DNA of 33,584 bases. Origin: Bacteroidota bacterium. Its GTDB lineage: Bacteria; Bacteroidota; Ignavibacteria; SZUA-365. Shown here piece by piece: positions 17,132 to 24,440 of this stretch. The position numbers and the translations under genes are program-made. The DNA lies in assembly GCA_003246455.1 (NCBI GenBank), contig QKAF01000080.1:1-33584 (forward strand), given 5' to 3'. The number at the start of each line of letters is the position of its first letter. Within the stretch, counting starts at the first letter, position 1. The notes beneath the pieces are model-generated. The model was given only the letters and a program-made list of their open reading frames with translations. It had not been told where the DNA came from and did no database searches.

Positions 17132-17558
17132 AGACAGCGGCACCCGCGTCCATCTGTAAGCCGAATTCTGTCTATCCCGGGATACGGGACGAGGCAGCCA
17201 TCTATCTGGACCCCGCGTTGCCGCGGGATTCGAGCGACCTACCCGAATGCCGGTGCGCCGAGGCGCTCACTGCGCGGGCAGCGCAGCTCCGGGGACGGCA
17301 TTCCTACATGGTCTTGCTCCGGGTGGGGTTTGCCAGGCCAGCCTGTCGCCAGACTGCCGGTGCGCTCTTACCGCACCTTTTCAACCTTACCTTTCCCGCC
17401 TTGCCGAAGCGCGGCGGGACGGGCGGTGTGTTTTCTGTTGCACTTTCCGTCGCCTTTCGACGCCCGGACGTTATCCGGCACCCTGCCCTGCGGAGTTCGG
17501 ACTTTCCTCCCCTGCACGCGGCAGAGGCGGCTGCCCGATGAACGCGAGTCCGCTGTCT
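17132..17558 (-). ncRNA. rnpB: RNase P RNA (class A)
   Basis: Catalytic RNA that removes 5' leaders from pre-tRNA. On the minus strand the 5' part contains the universal GAGGAAAGTCC (17509-17499), and the 3' part contains AGACAGAATTCGGCTTA (17173-17157), which includes the conserved ACAGAA..GGCTTA. The two ends pair as helix P1: AGACAGCGG at the 5' end with CCGCTGTCT at the 3' end, which sets the limits to about 17558 and 17132. At about 427 nt it is slightly long for a class A RNA, so some peripheral helices are probably extended. Several open frames over this span (for example 17247-17693 plus) are not genes. Confidence 0.95.
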
Positions 17559-17560
17559 CG

Positions 17561-17568
17561 AAAAAATA
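17561..17568 (-). promoter_or_regulatory. Candidate -7 box for rnpB
   Basis: TATTTTTT on the minus strand (17568-17561) lies just before the predicted 5' end of the RNase P RNA and resembles TAnnTTTG. No clear TTTG is seen 19-21 bp upstream. Confidence 0.3.
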
Positions 17569-17628
17569 TTTCAGCGCGAGCGAAACCCGTGTGCGAGGAA
17601 CGGTCCCCGCCACGGGAAATCCGAATGG

Positions 17629-18351
17629 TCAGATTTTCGTTTCGTGAGCGATTTCTTCGGAAACCAGGATACGCCCGCAGTGCTCGCAGATGAACAGGCG
17701 GTCGTTTTTCTTGATCTCGAGAATCAGCTGCGGCGGCACGACGTTATAGCATCCGCTGCAGGATTCACGGCGGATCGGCGCGACGGCTTTCCCCTTGGCA
17801 CCGCGAATGCGCGAGTACAGCTCCATGTCACGCGGCAGCAGTTCGCCCACTGCGGTTTCCCTGCGCTGTTCGAGGTTGATTTCTTCCTCGGCAGTCGTCT
17901 CCAGGATTTCTTTCAGCTCTTCGCGCTTGACTTCAAGGTCCTTCACCAGTTCTTCGCGCTTCGCGGTGAACTGTTCGAGGCTTGCCTTGAGGTCCACATT
18001 CTGTTCGACCCATTCCTGTATCAGCGCTTCGTTGGTCGCGATCGTCGTCTCCGCCGATTCCATCTCGCGGGTCAGCGCGTCGTATTCCTTGTTGTTCGTG
18101 ACCTCGAGCTGCTGCCCTTTGTATTTCTCGATCTTCGCGATCATCTCGAGAGATTCCTTCTCCTTCAGGCTGCGTTCGGTCGCGCTGCGCTTGAGCGCCT
18201 CTTCGATCTCCTCGATCCGCTGCTCCACCGCTGCGAGGTCTTCGCCCATCGCGTTGACGGTTTCCGGCAAATCCCCGCGCAGTTCGCGCAGATCATCCAG
18301 TTCAGTATCCAGTAATTGAAGCAGGTACAGCGATTGAAGTATGCTTTTCAA
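17629..18351 (-). CDS. Coiled-coil C4-type zinc-ribbon protein
   Basis: A 240-aa protein of the family annotated as C4-type zinc ribbon domain-containing. Residues about 1-190 are almost entirely charged heptad-like coiled coil (runs such as EQRIEEIEEALKR and KREELVKDLEVKREEL). The C-terminus carries the zinc ribbon C198-x2-C201 and C222-x2-C225 (CSGCYNVVPPQ, ICEHCGRI). The start is a TTG at 18351 (MKSILQSLYLLQLLDTELDD): AAGGAG at 18362-18357 is five bases upstream and the family begins with this type of sequence; the open frame to 18423 lacks support. It starts 22 bases after the NIF3-like gene on the same strand. Role is not settled; nucleic-acid binding is suggested by the ribbon. Confidence 0.9.
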   Translation of the reverse strand: MKSILQSLYLLQLLDTELDDLRELRGDLPETVNAMGEDLAAVEQRIEEIEEALKRSATERSLKEKESLEMIAKIEKYKGQQLEVTNNKEYDALTREMESAETTIATNEALIQEWVEQNVDLKASLEQFTAKREELVKDLEVKREELKEILETTAEEEINLEQRRETAVGELLPRDMELYSRIRGAKGKAVAPIRRESCSGCYNVVPPQLILEIKKNDRLFICEHCGRILVSEEIAHETKI

Positions 18352-18373
18352 GGGATCTCCTTCGATTCTTTCT

Positions 18374-19402
18374 CTACACGAACCAAATGGGGTTGGTATT
18401 GGTTCTCGTACATAAAATATCAATTTTTTCTCTGTTCTCGAAAACCATATTCAGTTCTTTCTCACAAAGCGTGATAAAGAGACGTTCCGTGTCGTAATGT
18501 CCTGCATCCACCAGCAGGATTTCAGACTGGAAATCGAGAAACGTATGATGGGTCAGGTCACCGGTGACGAGCGCATCCGCGCCTGCGGCGACCGCCGCGG
18601 CGACATACGACGAACCGGATCCGCTGCAGACGGCCACGCGGGTGATCCGCCGCGCTTCATCAAACGGCGAGACGCGCAGCATCTCGCATCCGAGCGCCGA
18701 TTTCACCGTTTCGAGAAAGGCGCGCGCCGTCACGGCGTCATCCAGGGTTCCGACTGCGCCGATGCCGTAACCGTCGACTGCGCCTTCGAGGCGCTGCTCG
18801 GAGATGCTGTGCGGGGCCTGGTCCGGCAGCGCCGCGATGTGACTGCGGATCTCGGCGGCCTGCCACACAGGCACGTCGCATTCGATCGAAACGACACCGG
18901 AATCTTCCGTGCGTGAGACCGGGCGAACCGCCGCATCCTCAAGGTACACACGCACGGCAGAGGCGAACGGCGCCTCGGCATCCATTCGAACCGTCAGCCG
19001 CCGAAGCTGTCCCCGTACCGGGTCCAGAGGCCGGGCATCGCGCAGGCCGATCTTCTCCGCGAGCGCATGATTCAGACCGAAGCGCGTGGCGTCGGCATTG
19101 GTGTGCGCCGCAATGACGCCGATGTCATGGCGGAGCAGCTGCGCGAGCATCGCACCGTGCGGACTGTCCGTACGCAGTGATTTCAGGGGATGAAAGATGA
19201 CAGGGTGATGGGCGACGATGAGCTGCACGCGTTCCCGCACCGCCTCCTCGACGACATCGGGGGTAACGTCGAGGCAGAGCAGCACGCGTTCGACGTGCGC
19301 GTCTTTGCGGCCGATGAGCAAACCGACATTATCCCGTTCCCAGGCAATGACAGGCGGTGCCCACCCCTGCAGTGCGGACAGTATGTCTCCAACACGGGGC
19401 AT
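18374..19402 (-). CDS. NIF3/DUF34-family metal-binding protein
   Basis: Conserved 342-aa protein of the Nif3-like (YbgI/YqfO, DUF34) family, often labelled a GTP cyclohydrolase I type 2 homologue though the reaction is uncertain. Dinuclear metal ligands are seen in AHHPVIFHPL (H65, H66), in AAHTNAD, and near the C-terminus in LTHHTFLDF and DAGHYDTE. The extra length relative to YbgI (about 250 aa) reflects a middle insertion of the PII-like type known in YqfO. The family start is MPRVGDILSALQGWAPP at 19402. The T-run of an intrinsic terminator touches this ATG, an unusual arrangement, and the only GAGG lies in the hairpin about 12 bases upstream. Adjacent to the zinc-ribbon gene, a common pairing. 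Confidence 0.92.
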   Translation of the reverse strand: MPRVGDILSALQGWAPPVIAWERDNVGLLIGRKDAHVERVLLCLDVTPDVVEEAVRERVQLIVAHHPVIFHPLKSLRTDSPHGAMLAQLLRHDIGVIAAHTNADATRFGLNHALAEKIGLRDARPLDPVRGQLRRLTVRMDAEAPFASAVRVYLEDAAVRPVSRTEDSGVVSIECDVPVWQAAEIRSHIAALPDQAPHSISEQRLEGAVDGYGIGAVGTLDDAVTARAFLETVKSALGCEMLRVSPFDEARRITRVAVCSGSGSSYVAAAVAAGADALVTGDLTHHTFLDFQSEILLVDAGHYDTERLFITLCEKELNMVFENREKIDILCTRTNTNPIWFV

Positions 19403-19430
19403 AAAAAAAGTGCACCTCAAGGATGCACTT
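19403..19430 (-). terminator. Intrinsic terminator between tRNA-Ala and the NIF3-like gene
   Basis: AAGTGCA (19408-19414) and TGCACTT (19424-19430) pair, with CC/GG extending the stem over a bulged A to a 4-nt loop. On the minus strand seven T follow (19409-19403) and the next three bases are the NIF3-like start codon. It is well placed to end the tRNA transcript about 95 bases after the tRNA. Confidence 0.82.
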
Positions 19431-19525
19431 ACTTCCGAGTTGCCGGGGCCGGAGCGGAGTGTGAAATATTGCAGAAAACTGTCAGCGTGTTCATACAACC
19501 AATCTCTGGTCCAACAAATATTTAG

Positions 19526-19601
<76 letters not shown>

Positions 19602-19668
19602 CGAATACTCAATTTAGCATGCGAACGCCGAAAAAGCAAATGGCAAAATACACCGGCTTCCCGCTGGC

Positions 19669-19699
19669 TTTGCGCTCTTCACAGAATACTTTATCTTCC
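19669..19699 (+). promoter_or_regulatory. Candidate promoter for the NlpC/P60 lipoprotein gene
   Basis: TTTG at 19669-19672 and TATCTTCC at 19692-19699 are 19 bp apart, the spacing reported for Bacteroidota promoters; a start near 19706 gives a leader of about 20 nt. Confidence 0.35.
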
Positions 19700-19725
19700 G
19701 CTTACCAACTATTTGCGAATACAAT

Positions 19726-20259
19726 ATGTTACGATGGTCCCGGAATTGCCTGCTGTTTCTGTCCCTCCTGGCACTGCTGGGCGCGTGCAGCAGCTCCGTG
19801 GAGACGGCCGCGAAGGACGATCACGGCGGCGGATCGCGCCGTTCGCGGGACTTCGAGTACAGGCCGGCTCTGCCCGATGATATCAGCCGCGGACGGCGTG
19901 CAGTCGTGACGGAGTCGTATGATTACCTCGGCACGCCCTATCGGTACGCGGGAAACACGAAACGCGGCATCGACTGCTCGGGGCTGGTTCATGCCGTATT
20001 CAAGAAGTTCAACCTCGCGCTCCCCCGCCGCGCCAGCGACCTCTTCCGGAAGGGGCGCTCCGTCACGCGCGCACAGCTCCGTCCTGCGGACCTCGTCTTT
20101 TTCGCGAACACCGCGGGTAAAGGCATTACGCACGTCGGCATTTACGTCGGCGAGGACCGCTTCATCCATGCCTCGACCCGGGCAGGCGTCATCGTCTCGT
20201 CGCTCGACGATTCCTACTACACCCGGCACTACGCCGGCGCCCGGATGATTATCAAATAG
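19726..20259 (+). CDS. NlpC/P60-family cell-wall peptidase, lipoprotein
   Basis: A 177-aa putative murein endopeptidase. The N-terminus is a lipoprotein signal with lipobox LLGAC (lipidated C21), so it should be anchored to a membrane. The NlpC/P60 domain spans about 60-177 with the catalytic triad C84 (GIDCSGLV), H136 (THVGIYVG) and H148 (RFIHAST). YLGTPYRYAGNTKRGIDCSG and LRPADLVFF are typical of Spr/MepS-type enzymes, which cut peptide cross-links during wall growth. A short linker (GGGSRRSRD) follows the lipobox. It is monocistronic, starting after the divergent tRNA and facing the citrate lyase genes. Confidence 0.93.
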   Translation: MLRWSRNCLLFLSLLALLGACSSSVETAAKDDHGGGSRRSRDFEYRPALPDDISRGRRAVVTESYDYLGTPYRYAGNTKRGIDCSGLVHAVFKKFNLALPRRASDLFRKGRSVTRAQLRPADLVFFANTAGKGITHVGIYVGEDRFIHASTRAGVIVSSLDDSYYTRHYAGARMIIK

Positions 20260-20279
20260 CATTTCGTGTATCAACGGGA

Positions 20280-20334
20280 AGCCCGGGGCTCGCGCCCCGG
20301 GCTGAAGAAAAAGGGATGCGCCCTTTCAGGGCGC
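20280..20334. repeat. REP-like double hairpin
   Basis: The 108-bp spacer between the convergent NlpC and citF genes has two GC-rich perfect hairpins: AGCCCGGGGC (20280-20289) with GCCCCGGGCT (20294-20303) around a TCGC loop, and GCGCCC (20318-20323) with GGGCGC (20329-20334) around TTTCA. An A-rich linker joins them. No T-run follows on either strand. Paired hairpins of this form recur between genes in many environmental genomes, so a dispersed REP-type element is likely; it may also act as a bidirectional barrier. Confidence 0.55.
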
Positions 20335-20367
20335 GAGTGCATTGTCGCGCGCGGAAATGCGCTCCCG

Positions 20368-21924
20368 CTACTGCAATTGCCTGACGATGTCGATCACGGT
20401 GCCGTCGACCCACTTGATCGCGGCGATGGGGTTGTCGCGGAATCGCGGCTTCTCGGGCGCACCGCCGCAGATGGACTCGATTTCGTCCTTCAGCGATTCG
20501 ATTGTCCGGAGGGGCAGGCCTGAATTTTTCGTGCGATCGATCAGGTCCTGCCGCAGGGGATTGATGGCGATGCCGCGTTCGGTGACGATGACGTCGATCA
20601 GCTCGCCGGGTCCGCAGAGCGTGGTGACCTCGTCGACGATGACCGGGATCCTGTCACGGAAACTCGGAATCGGGAGAATGGTGCATTTCGAGAACAGGCA
20701 GTTCTGCCATCCGCCGATGCCGTGGAGCAGCCGTCCGTCGCTGTGGGTCACGACGTTCGCGTTGAAATGGACGTCCACCTCCGTCGCCCCGAGCACCACG
20801 ACGTCAATCATCGATGCGATGTTGCCCTTGTTGTGATAGTTGTAGCTGACGAAGGGGTTGGTGTGGATGTGGTTCGGATTGTCGCGCATGGACCGCACGC
20901 CGGCGAGGTCGAAGGTCTGTCCGTCGAGAATGTAATCGGTGAGACCTTCGTTGAGCATGTCGACCAGGTACTGGGTGCTTCCCCCGCGAACGAACCGCGC
21001 CCGGATATTCTTCGCGCGCATCATGTCCCGCAGGAAAAGCGCGAAGGAAAGTGCGGTGCCACCCGCGCCCGCCTGGAAGGAGAATCCGTCGCGCAGAATT
21101 CCCGCGGCCTCGACGAAGCGTGCGGTAAGTTCCGCGATCAGCAGCCGGTCGGGGCTTTTCGTGATATTGGTCGTGCCGCTGACGATTTTCTCCGGATCGC
21201 CGACCTTGTCCACCACGACGACGGAATCGACATTGTTGCCCATGAGCTGCCAGGGAACGCATGGATACGGGACAAGGTTGTCCGTTACCACGATGACCCT
21301 GTCGGCATACTGAGAATCCGCCAGCGCGAAACCGAGCCCGCCGCAGGCGGAAGGACCGTTGACACCGTTGCAGTTCCCGAACGGATCCGAGGTCGGCGCG
21401 GCGATGACCGCGATATCGATGTGGACTTCGCCGTCCTGCACGGCCTGGTAGCGTCCGCCGTGCGAACGCAGCACACCGAGTCCGCGCATTTTTCCTGCGG
21501 AGGCGTAGTCGCCGAGAGGACCGTTCATCGATCCTTCGATGTGATGAATGACCCCGCTGTCGAGATGTCTGATCAGGGGTTCGTGACACGGAAAGGCGGC
21601 GGACGGGAACCACCGCAGATCCTTCACCCCGAGTTCCGCGGCGGCATCGAAAATCCGGTTGGCGACCAGGTCGCCGTTGCGAAAATGATGATGGGTGGAA
21701 ATGGTCATGCCGTCGCGCAGGCCCGCCTTCATCAGCGCGGTTCTGAGATCCGCGACCACCTTGTTGCCGTCCGCGGGATAATCGGCGCAGGTCGGAACCG
21801 GCGGCGCGGCCTTGCGTCCTTCCGGTCTGAATTTCCCCACTCCCTGGTAGGGAACGGCGGGAACACCGTTGATTTCCGTGACGACCTCGCGGCCCGCGGC
21901 ATTCAGGACAAGATTATCCTTCAT
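20368..21924 (-). CDS. citF: Citrate lyase alpha subunit (citrate CoA-transferase)
   Basis: A 518-aa subunit that moves the acyl-carrier thioester between acetate and citrate in the citrate lyase complex. Alignment by eye to E. coli CitF is good along the whole length: DGMTISTHHHFRNGDL, LRSHGGRYQAVQDGEVHIDIA, DPFGNCNG, RDNPNHIHTNPFVSYNYHNKG, HSDGRLLHGIGGWQN and the end DGTVIDIVRQLQ. Its start overlaps the upstream citDE gene by 11 bases, so the two are translated together. Citrate lyase ligase (CitC) and the prosthetic-group enzymes CitX/CitG are not in the window. The complex cleaves citrate to acetate and oxaloacetate. Confidence 0.95.
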   Translation of the reverse strand: MKDNLVLNAAGREVVTEINGVPAVPYQGVGKFRPEGRKAAPPVPTCADYPADGNKVVADLRTALMKAGLRDGMTISTHHHFRNGDLVANRIFDAAAELGVKDLRWFPSAAFPCHEPLIRHLDSGVIHHIEGSMNGPLGDYASAGKMRGLGVLRSHGGRYQAVQDGEVHIDIAVIAAPTSDPFGNCNGVNGPSACGGLGFALADSQYADRVIVVTDNLVPYPCVPWQLMGNNVDSVVVVDKVGDPEKIVSGTTNITKSPDRLLIAELTARFVEAAGILRDGFSFQAGAGGTALSFALFLRDMMRAKNIRARFVRGGSTQYLVDMLNEGLTDYILDGQTFDLAGVRSMRDNPNHIHTNPFVSYNYHNKGNIASMIDVVVLGATEVDVHFNANVVTHSDGRLLHGIGGWQNCLFSKCTILPIPSFRDRIPVIVDEVTTLCGPGELIDVIVTERGIAINPLRQDLIDRTKNSGLPLRTIESLKDEIESICGGAPEKPRFRDNPIAAIKWVDGTVIDIVRQLQ

Positions 21925-23137
21925 TTTCTTCCTCCTTCCATCCTTCGTTCAGAATACCCGTGCGCAGGGCGAGGTCGATCGTATGCTGTGCACGCTTGAC
22001 CACCGGCGGATCGATCATTTTCGATCCGAGCGAGACGACGCCGAGTCCGAGGCGTTCCGCTTCGTCGAAAGCGCGGACAATTTTCTTCGCTTTTTCGATC
22101 TCGCGCGCATCCGGCGCGAATCCGGTGTGCACGACGGGGATCTGCCGGGGATGGATGCAGCCCTTGCCGTCGAATCCCAGCGCCTTGGCTTCCCGGACAC
22201 TGGCAAGCAGGGCGTCCATGTCATTCACGTCTGAAAACACGGTGTCGATAGCCTGCACTCCGGCAGCCCGCGCCGCGTTGAGCACCGCGCCGCGCATCCA
22301 GAGGCTCTCATTCCCTTCCAGCGTGCGTTCCGCCCCGATATCGGCCGTGTAATCTTCCAGACCGATCGCAAGCGCAACGACGGACCCGTGGGCGCAGGCG
22401 ATTTCAAACGCCTGCACGGCGCCCCGGGCGCTTTCGATGATCGGCATCAGATGCACAGGCATCTCGATGCCGAACGACGCGCGCAGCGATTCGATATGGT
22501 CGACGACCTCCGTGACCTGCGCCGCGGATTCGACCTTCGGAATGAGAATCAGGTTCGGCTCCTGCGGGATGATCGCGTCGAGATCCGCAAGTCCGAGCGG
22601 CAGCTGGTTGATACGCACCATGCGCTCGGCACCGTAAAAATCCACCTCGCGCAGCGTGTTCCTGACCAGGAGACGCGCGGCGTCCTTTTCCGGCGGCGCG
22701 ACGGAATCCTCCAGGTCGAGGATCACGCCGTCGGGCTGATGAATTCCGGCATTGATCGCGAGCTTCGGATCGTTCCCCGGCAGGTAGAGCCGCGAGCGGC
22801 GGAAGCGGTCGCGCGTCGTGGCACGGCGGAGTCCCTCGCGATACGGCAGCAGGAAGCTGCGTGTCTCGTCGGGACGCAGACGCTTGACCGCGGTTTCGAT
22901 ACGCGCGGCAATGGTGTACGGCAAGGCGCCGCTGTCTTCGATCACTACTTCGGCGTTCTGAATTTCAAATTTGTCGAGGACCTCGGCCGCGAGCGCCCGG
23001 ATCGATGCACCGTAGAGCGCATCGACCTTGCTCCGCAGCTGCAGGTCGATTCCGCCGGACTCGCGCAGCGCGATGGCGACCCGGCAATCGGAGCGCACGT
23101 TCTTGCCGCTGCGGCCGGCTTCAGCTTTCATGTTCAT
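21914..23137 (-). CDS. citE: Citrate lyase gamma-beta fusion (CitD acyl carrier + CitE lyase)
   Basis: A 407-aa protein, about 110 residues longer than normal CitE. Residues 1-90 match the acyl carrier subunit CitD: ESGGIDLQLRSKVDALYG and VVIEDSGALPYTIAARIETAV align with DIDLQINSSVEKQFG and VDDKGALDCILRARLEAL of E. coli CitD, and S16 (VRSDCRV) is in the place of the serine that carries the prosthetic group. Residues about 112-400 are CitE: RRSRLYLPGN, VILDLEDSVAPPEKD, IGLEDYTADI, DTVFSDVND and FDGKGCIHPRQI. The fusion fixes the gamma:beta ratio and tethers the carrier to the lyase. It overlaps citF by 11 bases. An alternative start two codons downstream (M3) exists. Confidence 0.93.
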   Translation of the reverse strand: MNMKAEAGRSGKNVRSDCRVAIALRESGGIDLQLRSKVDALYGASIRALAAEVLDKFEIQNAEVVIEDSGALPYTIAARIETAVKRLRPDETRSFLLPYREGLRRATTRDRFRRSRLYLPGNDPKLAINAGIHQPDGVILDLEDSVAPPEKDAARLLVRNTLREVDFYGAERMVRINQLPLGLADLDAIIPQEPNLILIPKVESAAQVTEVVDHIESLRASFGIEMPVHLMPIIESARGAVQAFEIACAHGSVVALAIGLEDYTADIGAERTLEGNESLWMRGAVLNAARAAGVQAIDTVFSDVNDMDALLASVREAKALGFDGKGCIHPRQIPVVHTGFAPDAREIEKAKKIVRAFDEAERLGLGVVSLGSKMIDPPVVKRAQHTIDLALRTGILNEGWKEEENEG

Positions 23138-23173
23138 GGGAAACCCGTATTCGGTGACGGAGATTCTTGTCTG

Positions 23174-23207
23174 CCGCCGCTCCCCTGGCGGCGGTCCATC
23201 AAATATA
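23174..23207 (-). promoter_or_regulatory. Candidate -7 box and leader hairpin for citDE
   Basis: TATATTTG on the minus strand (23207-23200) is an exact match to TAnnTTTG. A start near 23193 would place the perfect 7-bp hairpin CCGCCGC (23174-23180) / GCGGCGG (23188-23194) at the very 5' end of a leader of about 55 nt, where it could stabilise the mRNA. No good TTTG box is seen at the usual distance. Confidence 0.4.
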
Positions 23208-23302
23208 GCAAGACCGCGCGAATTCTACCGGCGTATGAAACTTTTGCCGGCAGCGTCTTTGTTTAGATCGGGTAGCTCATCAACCCATTTGCAGACAGCA
23301 TC

Positions 23303-23731
23303 ATGAACCACCCGGGCGAAACTCTGACTTTCAGCGCCATCGCACAGGCCGATATAGAAACCTTCGAGAAGCAGAAGGAGAAAATCGTCACCGCCGTCAC
23401 CGATCATCTCTTTCGCTGCACGGCGCTGTCCGATGCGCTCTCGGATCCCGAGCACGCGCGCATCGCACGCGAATGCGTAAAGATCTTCACGGAGAATTTC
23501 CTGACGACCGTGAAATACCAGCTTCCGGAAGCGCTGCTGGATTATGTCGCGTGGCTGCGCGGATTTCTCGCCAGCAGGAGTTTCCCTCCCTCGTTCATTC
23601 CGCACCTGATCGCCGGCATGCGCAACGCCGTGCATGCGTTTCTGGAGGAGGGACGCAGCGATGACATTTGCGCAGCGCTTCGCACTCTGCGCCTCGGCGA
23701 ACTGCAGCGCATTTCGGAGGTGCGCGCATGA
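23303..23731 (+). CDS. Unknown helical protein, operon partner of a B12-binding protein
   Basis: A 142-aa soluble protein without signal peptide or membrane segment. The sequence is almost all helical, with DIETFEKQKEKIVTAVTDHLFR near the start and an aromatic helix pair (LDYVAWLRGFLASRSFPPSFIPHLIAGMRNAV split over residues about 78-110) near the end. I do not recognise it with confidence; the pattern resembles sensory helical domains such as RsbR-type N-terminal modules. Its stop shares four bases (ATGA) with the start of the cobalamin-binding gene, so the two products are probably made together and may interact. The TTTG at about 23256 may belong to its promoter but no good -7 partner is clear. 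Confidence 0.78.
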   Translation: MNHPGETLTFSAIAQADIETFEKQKEKIVTAVTDHLFRCTALSDALSDPEHARIARECVKIFTENFLTTVKYQLPEALLDYVAWLRGFLASRSFPPSFIPHLIAGMRNAVHAFLEEGRSDDICAALRTLRLGELQRISEVRA

Positions 23732-24360
23732 TCATCCAGGAACAGCTGCGTCTGTTTATCGCGGCCCTGCGCGAGGGCGATCGGAGACGAAGTTTCGCGC
23801 TCGTACGGGAATGGGAGCAGAACGGACTGCCGGACGACCTCCTCTACAACGAGATCCTCATCCCCGCGCTCGTGCGGTTCGGCGACAACTGGGAAAGCAA
23901 CGATCAGGGTGTCGTCGAGGAACATGTCGCCTCACAGATCGTCCGACATATCCTCGCCTACAAGGCGGTGACCATGGAGTCGGACGTGTCTCCCGGGAAA
24001 ACCGCCATGGTCGGCTGCGTACCCGACGAACACCACGATCTCGCGTCGCTGTTCATGGCCAACGCCCTCGAGGACGCGGGCTGGCGCGTGGTGCATTACG
24101 GCTCCTCCGCCCCGGTCCGGGACATCGTTCAAGCCGTCGGGCGCTATCGGCCGGACCTCCTCTGCCTCACGATGAAATCCCTCGGCTGCCTCGATGCCAC
24201 GCTCAAACTCCTCGAACAGCTCCGCGCGACGTACCCCGAACTGAAAATCATGGTCGGGGGGATCTCCCAGCCATCGATGCGCGCGATCCTCGCCCCGCAT
24301 GTCGACGTCTTCGCCGACTCGCTCACGCACGGCGTCGCTGCTGCCGGAGAGTTGGCGTAA
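23728..24360 (+). CDS. Stand-alone cobalamin-binding protein of CarH/AerR type
   Basis: A 210-aa protein built like the sensory half of CarH. Residues 1-80 form the helical cap (B12-binding_2): W55-x9-E65-H66 (FGDNWESNDQ then EEHVAS) matches the Wx9EH motif that covers adenosylcobalamin in light-sensing CarH, including V62 at the place of Thermus V138. Residues about 90-210 form the Rossmann B12-binding domain: VPDEHHDLA (100-106) gives the lower-ligand histidine (H102 or H103), but the usual glycine after DxHxxG/ExHxxG is A106, and GGISQP is the later loop. There is no MerR or other DNA-binding domain. It starts at ATG 23728 inside the previous gene's stop. Light or redox sensing by a two-protein system is an inference. 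Confidence 0.87.
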   Translation: MIIQEQLRLFIAALREGDRRRSFALVREWEQNGLPDDLLYNEILIPALVRFGDNWESNDQGVVEEHVASQIVRHILAYKAVTMESDVSPGKTAMVGCVPDEHHDLASLFMANALEDAGWRVVHYGSSAPVRDIVQAVGRYRPDLLCLTMKSLGCLDATLKLLEQLRATYPELKIMVGGISQPSMRAILAPHVDVFADSLTHGVAAAGELA

Positions 24361-24384
24361 GGGAACACGGAGAGTATTAACGTC

Positions 24385-24412
24385 GCAGGGGCGCAGCATG
24401 CTGCACCCCTGC
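24385..24412. repeat. Dispersed palindromic repeat, copy A
   Basis: A 28-bp near-perfect palindrome, GCAGGGGCGCAGCA then TGCTGCACCCCTGC, with one mismatched pair (C/A). It sits between the convergent B12 gene and isocitrate-dehydrogenase-like gene. Copy B at 29904-29933 has the same sequence apart from the mismatch and one base more at each end. Confidence 0.8.
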
Positions 24413-24440
24413 ACTTTGTTTATACCGTGGGCGTGATTCG

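Noticed and set aside
17247-17693. 148-codon plus-strand frame and others around it
   Set aside because: They lie over the RNase P RNA gene, whose conserved sequences and P1 pairing are clear.
24385-24412. Palindrome copy A as a terminator for the convergent genes
   Set aside because: No T-run on either side, and the same palindrome occurs at 29904, so a dispersed repeat explains it better.
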